64,000 bases of DNA from Bacteroidales bacterium (GTDB taxonomy: Bacteria; Bacteroidota; Bacteroidia; Bacteroidales; P3): positions 1-64,000 of the forward strand of contig JAGCUU010000033.1 in NCBI GenBank assembly GCA_017962665.1, written 5' to 3'. Of the stretch, positions 17,682 through 28,100 are shown piece by piece; the first letter of the stretch is position 1, and every line of letters begins with the position of its first letter. Position numbers and translations under genes: made by a program. The notes under the pieces were generated by a model that ran no database searches, was not told the DNA's origin, and was given only the letters and a program-made list of their open reading frames with translations.

Positions 17682-17713
17682 TTTCACAAAACCGGAGAAA
17701 AAGTGTATATTTG
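17682..17713 (+). promoter_or_regulatory. Promoter of the surface-protein/rhs transcription unit
   Basis: TATATTTG at 17706-17713 matches the -7 box TAnnTTTG. TTTC at 17682-17685, 20 bases upstream, is one base off the TTTG -33 box. The start codon of the next gene is 41 bases downstream. It probably drives both the T9SS-sorted protein and rhs, and it would move with them on inversion. Confidence 0.6.
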
Positions 17714-17754
17714 CACAATAAACAAAAAAAACTTATCAAGACAAGTGACTGTAT

Positions 17755-19056
17755 ATGAAAATATTGTTTCGTTTTCTCCTTATATTTGCCGCGCTGGCCG
17801 CATGGAGCCAGTCACTGGCGCAGAATCACGAAGCCCTGCCTGAACCGGCGATGGTCTGGCGTTGTACCGTAGGCGACACCGCCTTCAACCACAACCCGGC
17901 CATGATGCTGGGCGGCGACAGTGTCATAGTCTTCGACAGCCTCCCCTATGCGTCGGACTATACGGTGATAGCGGTGTACAAGCCCGCGTATGCCACCGAG
18001 ACAGTCATCTGGAACCTTGATTTCGGCGGAGGAGTCCTTAACGGCCTGACCAGCGAGACCGTCGTTTCCGGCGGAGTCCCTGTGCGCTACGCCGACTCCA
18101 CGTCCGTCGAGCCGGCGATAGGCACGCTGAGGCAGTCGGCGCCGGACAGCGTGTCGCCCCATGTGCGCCTCACCGTCGGCGGAGGGTCGGCGCTGAAGGT
18201 GGCGGAGATACGCTACTACACCGCGAGGATAGGCACCCGTACACTGCGCAGGCTTCAGGGAGCCCTGGCGGTACGCTACGGAGTGACCCTGGGGCCGGTG
18301 GACTATCTGGACAGCCGGGGCGTGTGCATACGAGAGTATGCCGACAGCGGACTGTACAGGCACCGCGTCACGGGGCTGGGCAGCGACAGCGCCGCGGGGG
18401 TGTGCCAGACGCGGAGCCGTTCCGAACACACGGGGTCGGTCATTGCCATGGAGGGAGGGACGCTTCCCGAGGGGGCCTTTGTCACGGCGGGTGACGACGA
18501 CGGAGAACTGTCGTTCTCACACGACGGTTTCGCCCACATGCTCGGCAGGGAGTGGAAGACGGTGTCGTCAGTACCGGACAGCACCCGCTTCACCCTGGTG
18601 TTCGACACCAGGGACTTCACCACGCGGAGCGACAGCATGGTGCTCCTCGTGGGTGCTGTGCCATATCCGCCGTATTCCGTGTCGGCGGAGCGCGTGGAGT
18701 ACCGCGGTGTGTCGTTTCCGACAGGCGTGAGCCGTTTCACGCTGGGATACGGGGACGACCTGTGGCGTGTCGCGACGGAAGGAGGCCGGAGCAAGGTGTC
18801 GGAGGAGGGCGCTGGCATGGCCGCGGGCGCCACGGTTTATCCAAACCCGACATCGGGGGACTACACCGTCGAGGTTGCCGCCGCCGGCAGGGTGCGTGTG
18901 ACAGTGTACAACATACACGGGGCGGTGGTGGCCGTGCATGGCGGTGACAGCGAGGGCGTGTGCCGTTTCAACGGGGAACTGCCGTCGGGAGGAGTCTATT
19001 TCGCCGAAGTGGAGACTGGAAACGGAAGCCAGACAATAAAGATAGTGGTGAAATGA
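17755..19056 (+). CDS. T9SS-sorted surface protein with DUF8202-like domain, rhs partner
   Basis: The 433-residue protein has a signal peptide ending near SLAQ (1-23). The middle contains RRLQGALAVRYGVTL, then HRVTGLGSDS and VCQTRSRSEHTGS, the pattern of a domain frequent in Bacteroidota surface proteins (I believe DUF8202). The last ~75 residues form a type A T9SS sorting domain (VYPNPTSGDYTVEV ... SGGVYFAEVETG ... KIVVK), predicting export across the outer membrane and cell-surface attachment. It lies 108 bases upstream of rhs with similar GC-rich codon use and no terminator between, so it is likely co-expressed and may help to present the Rhs particle. Confidence 0.8.
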   Translation: MKILFRFLLIFAALAAWSQSLAQNHEALPEPAMVWRCTVGDTAFNHNPAMMLGGDSVIVFDSLPYASDYTVIAVYKPAYATETVIWNLDFGGGVLNGLTSETVVSGGVPVRYADSTSVEPAIGTLRQSAPDSVSPHVRLTVGGGSALKVAEIRYYTARIGTRTLRRLQGALAVRYGVTLGPVDYLDSRGVCIREYADSGLYRHRVTGLGSDSAAGVCQTRSRSEHTGSVIAMEGGTLPEGAFVTAGDDDGELSFSHDGFAHMLGREWKTVSSVPDSTRFTLVFDTRDFTTRSDSMVLLVGAVPYPPYSVSAERVEYRGVSFPTGVSRFTLGYGDDLWRVATEGGRSKVSEEGAGMAAGATVYPNPTSGDYTVEVAAAGRVRVTVYNIHGAVVAVHGGDSEGVCRFNGELPSGGVYFAEVETGNGSQTIKIVVK

Positions 19057-19164
19057 ACGGCGGTGAAAAACCATCAAAAAAGTATTAAGAAAACGTTTGC
19101 GAAGCCTGGAAAAAAGAAAGGCAGTGGCACAACGACAATCATGAACAAAAAGAAAGGCAGAGAC

Positions 19165-22100
19165 ATGAAAAAAATATTATTGGCATTATTGTTTGCAATG
19201 CTGTTCCCGATGCCGCTGTTTGTCGGGTGTGCCGAGGTGGTGGACACGGACGAGCCCTGTGCAGGCGATGCTGCCGTGCCCGGGGTCGCCGACACCGGTG
19301 CCGACAGTGCCGCCGCTGTCGTCGCCGACGTGAGGATGCCTGACGTGAAGGTCGTCGTGCGGCGCGGAAAGCCCCTCCGCATGGAGACAGAAGGCCTGGC
19401 GCTGACTGCCGCCGACGCCGCCGTGCGCCACAGCGGTGAGTACTCTGTGACATCGCTCTTCCCCGGCGAGCTGCCGCGGCTGCCACAGGGCATGGTGAAC
19501 ATGACCGCCGCCTGCGGAGGCTACCGTCTGCTGCCCTCCGGCGAGCATTTCGCCCCCGCCGCAGAGCTGCGGATGACCTACGACCCTGGCAAGATACCTG
19601 CGGGCTACACCCCTGACGACATATACACCTCGTACTACGACAGCGCCTCACAGTCATGGGTGCGCCTGGAGCGCGTCGGGGTGGACACCGTCAACCACGA
19701 GATAGTGTCGCTCACCACCCATTTCACCGACTTCATCAATGAACTGCTCAAGTCTCCCGAAATGCCCGAGACACAGGCCTTCGTGCCGACAGCCATGAAA
19801 GACCTGGAAGCGGCACACCCCGGCAACGGGTACACGCCGCTCCGCACGCCGACGGCAAACCGTAACGGCACCGCCGAGCTGAATTATCCTCTGGATATTC
19901 CTCCCGGACGTAACGGAATGCAGCCGAATCTGGCGTTGACATACAGCAGTTCCGGAGGGGGAAGCTGGCTCAGCGACGGTTGGGACATTCCACTGTCCTC
20001 GTTAAGCGTGGACACTCGTTGGGGAGTGCCGAGATATGATGCCGACCTGGAAAGCGATGTGTACCTTCTGGACGGAGAACAGCTTGTGACGTTTGACGAA
20101 GACGGGCGGGTGCGGGCCATGCCCCAACGTACGACTGATTGGACAGAGAGACTGCCGGACAAGACACGCTTCTACTCCCGTGTGGACAGGAAATACGACA
20201 GTATCGTGCGGCACGGGAACAATCCGTCAAACTACTGGTGGGAGGTATACGACCGTACAGGTGTTGTGCACCGTTACGGGCACTATGAGACTCTCAACAA
20301 CGATTCTGCGGTAAGCACACTGTGTAACGACAGGGGAGACATAGCCAAATGGTGCCTTGCAGAGAGCGAGGACCCATACGGCAACATGGTGAGATATACT
20401 TATGACACCGTGCATGATGCCGGTATTAATGGCGGAATAGTCAAAGGCCGTCAAATATACCCTGCGGAGATTCGCTACACTATGCACCGCGACGGCAACG
20501 GAACGGTGGACGACACCGGTCTCCGGCGCGTGGTGTTTGTCCGCGAGGACAACGACGTGGCACGTCGGCACAGTTACTGCTTTCAGTTGCAAGAGCCTCC
20601 TTCTGCCGGTTCGTGTCCTGAGCGTATTCCGGCCGCTATAGACTGTCGGCATGGGTTCAAGGAGGTTACGGCATCGCTCTTGACTGCAGTGGAGGTTATG
20701 TGGCGCGACACGATCATGCAAATGTGGCGGTTTGGCATGAAATATGGTCCCGAGACGGGATGGAAAGTGAAGTTGACATCGATGGGGCTCGTTGTCCCGC
20801 CGGAACAGGATTACAGCCAGTGGATTGTATCCAACAGTCTTCAAGGCAAAGGGGTTATGTACTGGGGTGACGCCCAGACAGGTGACGATGTGCTTCATTT
20901 CGTGTACAAGGAAGCGCCCGATGCCCTGTTCGGGGATGAAGTCAATGTCGGGGCCGTATGGCGAGCACACGAAGGGGGTTTGTTTCCTTATGGAGAAGAT
21001 GTCAAGTCCACAGGAATCTCACTTGACCCTGTTGGCGATTATGCCGGCGAACTCAGTGTCACCGCCCTGGGTGGAATGCGGGGCTACGGTTTCAGTGCCG
21101 GCGGCGGTTTGAGCGCAGGTCTGGGATACTCCGTGTTCTGGACCGAGCTCACAGGTGGCGGCAACTTCAATATCAACGGCAGCTATGAAGAGGGTGTCCT
21201 CCAACTTGTCGACCTTGATGGTGACGGACTTGCGGACAAAGTGTTCCGTAATACGTTCGGCGATGTGTACTACCGCAAAAACATGCTTCTCCCCGACGGG
21301 ACATTCTTCTATGGTCCGGCCAAACGGCTCAACATTGACAAAATTATCGAGAGTACCACATGGAGCAGCGAATTTGGACTTCAATTGTCTTTGGGTGTGT
21401 CACTGACAGGGTCATACACCCATAGCCGTACCACCACGACGACATATTTCTGCGACATCAACGGTGACGGACTCGCGGACCTGGTGACAGACAACGGAGC
21501 ATACTATAACAACCTGGTGAACGGACTTCCTGTGTTCAGCATTGCGAGGAGGCATTCAGAACCAGGGGTGGCCGACACGGTGTACAGCACAGCCACACCC
21601 TGCGGCTACGTCATCCATGACAACGCCATCAACGACAGCGTCTATTGCCCTGTCGTGAAAGAGGTTTACAACAAGGACTATGCTATTGACGCCAACATAG
21701 ACAGTGCGTTGAGTGTCGATTTTATTTCAGTGGGGATCGTTGTTGACAGTATCAGAAACCATGTAATATATGGCCACAAACTGAAACACGACTGTTCAGA
21801 GGTATCCAAAGCATACGATGTCGGCTTGGGGCCGAGGATGGAGTCTGTGCGGGTATGGGTTGCCCCGTTCGATGGATTTGTAACGGTGCGTGACAGCATC
21901 CGCATGCTGCCGGATACCACAGGCGGCGTTGCCAGGTCGCGTCATGCCGACGGAGTACACAGGAGTGTGCAATGGCTGCATGAAGTCACTGATTTCGTAA
22001 ACATCACCATTATTGGCACACGCAACGATACAATCGGTGCCCTGTGCGGAACACTCGGAGTCAATGACACAGTGTGGACAATACACGACACAACCATAGA

Positions 22101-25100
22101 GGTTAAGACTGGCGACATACTGTTCTTCCGCCTGCAGTCCGGCGACAACAGGGGATGGGACCGCGCGGACTGGAGACACACCGTGACATACACGGAACTC
22201 TCATCAGACGCCGACATCTACGGTATGCCCGTAAACAGGTACAATTCCGTCGAGGACTTCATGGTTTCCGGAGACAACTGTTTTCAGGCTCCTGCGGCGG
22301 GGAAAGTGCTTCTGGACATTGACGTTGCCACAGGCACGCTTCAGGGTAATTCCCTGGGAGTGAAAGTCTGCAAGAATGGCAGTTCAATCGAAAATTATAA
22401 CCTGACTTCCAACCAGACTGGCACTATTCATGTCAGCCATTTGGGAAACGTGCTTATCCCTGTTTCGCGTGGCGACAGCATACAGGTTAAGTTGTACGGG
22501 GCACTCCTGAATCAGACGACATGGGGACGGGTGATTTGCAAGCCGCACTACCGTTTCATACCGTCGTCGGGGTCGGAAGTGCGCGACACACTCAGTTACC
22601 ATATAGCGCCGAATGTTCCATATAGTCCTTTTTACCCTTCGTTGGCATACAGGCGCCTTTTCGGGCCGCTGTACAGGGGATGGGGTCAGTTCACATATTT
22701 TGCCGAGGGCACGGAACCGTCGGACTTGATAAACCCATTAACACTGGTCTACAACCTTGGCACTTTCTCTGCCGGCGACACGGCAGGCATGAAGGAAGCG
22801 GGCCTTTACCTTGACGTCAACAACCTTGGGTTCTCAATGGATGATTTATCCAGTGTCATGGATAACACACATAACTATAACCCGTTAAGCGCCTTTACAA
22901 GCCGCTGGAGGCGCATGGAGGCTGACAGCAGGCTGCAGGCATGGGTCGGGTTCGGGAACAGCTCATTGCTGACGCGCACCATGGTCACCAACAGTTTCCC
23001 ACAGGAACTGTATGCCCGCGACGAGGCGGCAGGGATCAAGCAGTACGACTGCCCGGCACCCGCACCTACGGCGGAGTATCCCAAAGTGAGGACTCAGGCG
23101 AGGGTCACGGTATCCGAAAACTGGAACTTCTCGGGGAGTGTCGGAGGACCCGTCTCCGTCGGGAAATCATCCAGCCACGGCAGCGTGGACACTGAGAGCG
23201 ACTGCATCGACCTCAACGGCGACCGCTACCCGGACATTGTTTCCGGAGGGTCGGTGCAATACACCATGCCCTACGGAGGACTGTCTCCCCACGTCACGGC
23301 GGTGTCGTACAGCGGCTCCAGCTCCGGCAGCCGCAGCAAGGGGGTCAATGTAAGTGCCGGCGACCCGTCGCAAGACACACGTCCCATGTTCGGCAAAACA
23401 TCAGACAGAGCTGTCTTGAGTTCAGTCCCTGTCAGGCCGCAGGGCGGCGGAGGCAGTGTGGCAGGCAATGACTCCACCAGTATCGGTTTCTCCGACATCA
23501 ACGGGGACGGACTGCCGGACATGATAAAAGGAAACGGAATTGTAAGGCTCAACATTGGATATGGATTCCTGCCTGAAGAAGTATATGGTAGCGGATACAT
23601 GCGAAAGGGCAGCCATTTCAGCCTGTCCACGTCGGCCAGTGCCTCTGTGCCGGCGTTCAGCATTGGCAAGTTCAGCATTGGGGGAGGTATGAATATCGGC
23701 ATATCGGACAACAGTGTCAGGGAGCTGCTCATAGACATTGACGGCGACGGTCTTGCAGACAAACTCGAATTGTCCCAGTCGGGTGTGACAGCGAAACTAA
23801 ATGTGGGTACGGGACAATTCAGGACAGTGTCGTGCGGATTGCCCCAAATAGGCGGTGGATATGGGTTTAACGGAGCCGCCAATGCCGCGGTGACATTCGG
23901 TTTCACGTATGGATTTGCCAAGATAACGGCATCGTTAAACGGAACACCGTATTCAAGGACGTTCAGCTGCGACAGGGTGCAGATGATCGATGTCAACGGC
24001 GACGGTCTTCCCGATATGGTAACATCCGGTGGTGAAAGTTTCATGAAGGTGCGCTTCAACCTATACGGACAAACAGGTCTTCTTGTAGGTGCTTTGGAAG
24101 GTGACGACACTCTTTTCACTCTGGGATACGACTATGAAATCCCCACGTATGGCATGCCACGCGGCAGATGGGTTATGGCATCATGCAACGAAAAAGGCGA
24201 TCCGACGCTTGGAGTGTCGGACGGCTACACCACTTTCAGCTATCGCAACCCCGTGCACGACAGGTTTGAACGCACCGATTACGGATATGATTCAGTCATC
24301 AGCGTGCACTACTTGGCATCAGGGACGGCATGGACGCCGTACCGTGTAGTCATTGAAGGTTACTGCAACACCGACTACTTCAAAAGGGGTGAAATCAGGA
24401 GCATGAGCGTAAGCGACCCTGACGGACACATGTGGGATGAGACACTTCATGACATTGTGGTGGTGAACATGGAGGACGGCAGCATTGTCGGAGACGGTGA
24501 CTGCCCTACTGTGGCGTATCCCCTGATAAAGAAAACCATAACAAACCACTACGAAGGCTTTCAGGCTCCGCGACAGACAACAGCTGTCGGCTTCGAGTAT
24601 GACAGCCGCCGCAACGTTATTGTGTATACGGAATGGGGAGACACCAACTTCACCGGCGACGAGCTGCGGGCTGACATTGCATATCTCGAAGGACAGCAAC
24701 GGAATATGATATCGCTTCGCGGAGACGTGACAGTTCGCGGCGGTTCCCGCAGCGACTCACCTGTAATGAGGCATTCCTCTTTTTCCTACAACACCAAAGG
24801 CGGTCTTGTCTTGAAAAGCGATTTCCTTGACGCGTCAAACAGCGCAGACATGCATTTGCGATACGATGCATACGGAAATGTCGACAGTGTGGTCTTCCCG
24901 CCTAACGCATCTGGACAGAGAATGTGGATGAAGTACACCTACGATCCTGTCCTGCACATGTGCTTGGTAAGGACTGACGACGCCTATGGACGTTTCTCCA
25001 CGGCGAAATACAAATACCGGTTCGGGAAGCCAATCACTGTTATTGACGCCGCCGGAAACATCTGCCAATACACCTACGACACTCGTGGAAGGACAGAGAC

Positions 25101-28100
25101 TGTCACAGCACCGGACGAAGTCGCCTCGGGGCAACCCTACACATGGAAAGCACGATATCCCAGTTTCCGTCGTGCCGTGACATACCGCTTCGACAGGCAA
25201 CATCCGTCGGATACCCTGCGCACGTTCACCTTATGCGACAGGCACATGCGCACCGTCCAAGTCAAGCACGACGCTTCCGTCGCCGGACAGCACAAGCTCC
25301 TTGTCAGCGGCAGGACAGAATACGATGCCCTTGGACGTGCCGTGAGATCCTATGACCCCGGCGTGGAAAATCCTGGAGCAGAAATGTTTTATAATGCAAA
25401 TTCCACAACCTTGCGCTCCGTGGCGGGATATGACATCCTCGACCGTGCAGTGCGGTGTACGACATACCACGACAACTCTATATTGACTGATGTTTCAGAG
25501 TACTCGTATGTGACATCCGGCGGGCGCACCCTTTTCAAGACAAAGTCCACCGACGCTGCGGGACATATCACCAACACTTTTGCAGACGCATTCGGACGTA
25601 ACCTCATGGTCGAAGACGCTCTTGGCGGAATCACGACATTCACTCTTGACAGACTCGGCAATATTTTATCAGTCACCGATCCGGACGACTTTACAACATC
25701 ATATAGCTACGACATGCTTGGAAGGGTGACGGAACGGATACACCCTGACGCAGGACGGACAACAATTGCATACGATTCCGCCGGCAATGTCAAATGGCAG
25801 GTGAATGCCATGGGGGACACCGTGTCGTACCTCTACCATTATTTGCGTCCTGTACGTAAACGCTATTCACGGATACCGGGAAACGAGGTCCGGTGGAGCT
25901 ACGATGCTGCGGGCAGGCTTTCCTCTGCAAAGGACGGAAGCGGCACCACGTCCTACAGCTATGATGCTTTGGGGAACGTGTCCGGAATAGTCGCAACGTT
26001 CGCTATACCATACCTCCCGGGCACATTCTCTTTTGTGACAGAATTCGAATACGACAGTTGGGGACGCACCCTGGACATTACCTATCCTGACGGGGAGCGT
26101 CTGGACTACGAATATGACAGGGGCGGTGAACTGTACTCTGTCAGCGGCACAAAAAACGGCAACACCTACAGCATCGTAAGCAATATATACTATGACATGT
26201 ATGGGAAACGGAGCAGGATGAACTACGGCAACGGGAGCTATACGGTATATAACTATGACGATCTGCATCGACTGTCAAGGCTCAGGAGCTATGCATCAGG
26301 GCATGGCGCGGGAGTCCCTATGCAGGACATCACCTACAGCTATGACAATGTGGGCAACATCACATCCGCTGCCAATGCCGCCGCTGCCATAGGCGCTCTC
26401 GGCGGCACATATACAGACACATACCAGTATGATGACATCAACAGGCTTGTACTTTCCTCGCAGAACTACGGCCAGGGCAACAGTCTCGCCATGTCATACA
26501 CGCCGTCAGGTATGCTGTGCGGCAAGACGCAGACTTTCACCGGCAATGACATGACTTTCGCTTATCAGGATGACGCCGGACACAGGCCTGTGAGAGCGTT
26601 TGAGTCAAACTCTACAAGTCTGTACAATATGCAATGGGACCCCAACGGCAACTTGGCGCAGATCGGCCGTTACACTGTCAACAACGGCATAGCCTCACAT
26701 AAGGGGGAAAGGTACCTCTTATGGACTGAGGACAACAGGCTTGCCAATGTCGTTGACGAAAACAGCTACAGCTACTACGCTTACAGCCATACCGGTGAAC
26801 GCGCGCTTAAACTTACAGGGAAAAACAGCATTGTCGATGTCAACGCGCAGGAAGTTGTATGCAACACTGTACTCGACAATGTTACGCTGTACGTTTCACC
26901 CTACCTTGTAGCGAACAACAAGGGATATACCAAGCACTACTATGCAGGAACAGAGCGGCTGTGTGCCTCTGTCGGTGGTGGAGGTCTCGATGCCTCCTCA
27001 CTGTTCATCGGACTTTCCGACAGCAACAATATAGTGGCGAATGCTTTGTTCAATTCATGCAACAAGTCATTGAAAGACAACAGGCCTTTGGTAGCGTTTT
27101 CCGGTGATCTGCTCGAACTCTGCGAAGACAACCCGGATGAAATCAATACCGGCGTTGACCCGGAACCGACAGCGGTGTCCGCAAACACGGCCATTTATAC
27201 AAACAGTTTCGGCGAAGTGATTGGCTTGTTCGGTGATGTGGTTTCCTCCACTGAAGCAAGATATTTCTACCACGGTGACCATCTGGGCAGTGCCAGCTGG
27301 ATTACCGACGCAAACGGCTCTCCCGTCCAGCATCTGCAGTACCTCCCCTTCGGCGAACCTTTCGTCAACCAGCGTGCCGCAGGTTCCACCTACAGCGAAC
27401 GCTTCACTTTCACGGGGAAAGAGAAGGACGAGGAGACAGGGTATTCCTACTTCGGAGCAAGGTATTATGACAGCGATTTGTCGGGATTGTTCCTGAGCGT
27501 CGACCCGATGGCTGACAAGTACCCGAGCATTAGTCCGTATGCCTATTGCGCCTGGAATCCTGTGAAGTTGGTGGACCCGAATGGAGAAGAAATCAATGTA
27601 TCTTCATTAAATAAGAAACAGCAAGAAAGAATTGTGAAGAATTTGAGTATTGTTACTGGGTTATCTTTGTTTGTTGAAAACGGAAGATTAAAATACAATA
27701 ATGTTTCAGAAAATAATAATGGCTCGAAAAAAGCAAGAAACGATTTGATGAGAGCAATTGATGACAAATCCTTTGTTACAGCTGTTACAGAAAGCAGCTA
27801 CGCGAATAGTTCAAGAGAAAAAGGAGTATATACAAACATCGACAATGGCATAGTTTCGGAAATACAATATGATGCAATTATGGGACTTAATTTTAACAGT
27901 AATCAGGAAGATTATTCCACATATGGACTATCCATGGAGTTCATGCATGAGTTACTGCACTGCTATTACAATTACAAAGACCCTACAAAAAGAGAAAACA
28001 ACAATACGTTCCGAATTAGTCCGAACGGTCAAATAATAATTGCTCTTCCAATTGAAAAAACCATTTCATACCTACTCGGTCGCTCGGCAGTTGGTAGAGT

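Noticed and set aside
19063-19164. Upstream GTG (19063) as the start of the full-length rhs gene
   Set aside because: It would add a lysine-rich stretch in front of the signal peptide; ATG 19165 gives a normal lipoprotein signal.
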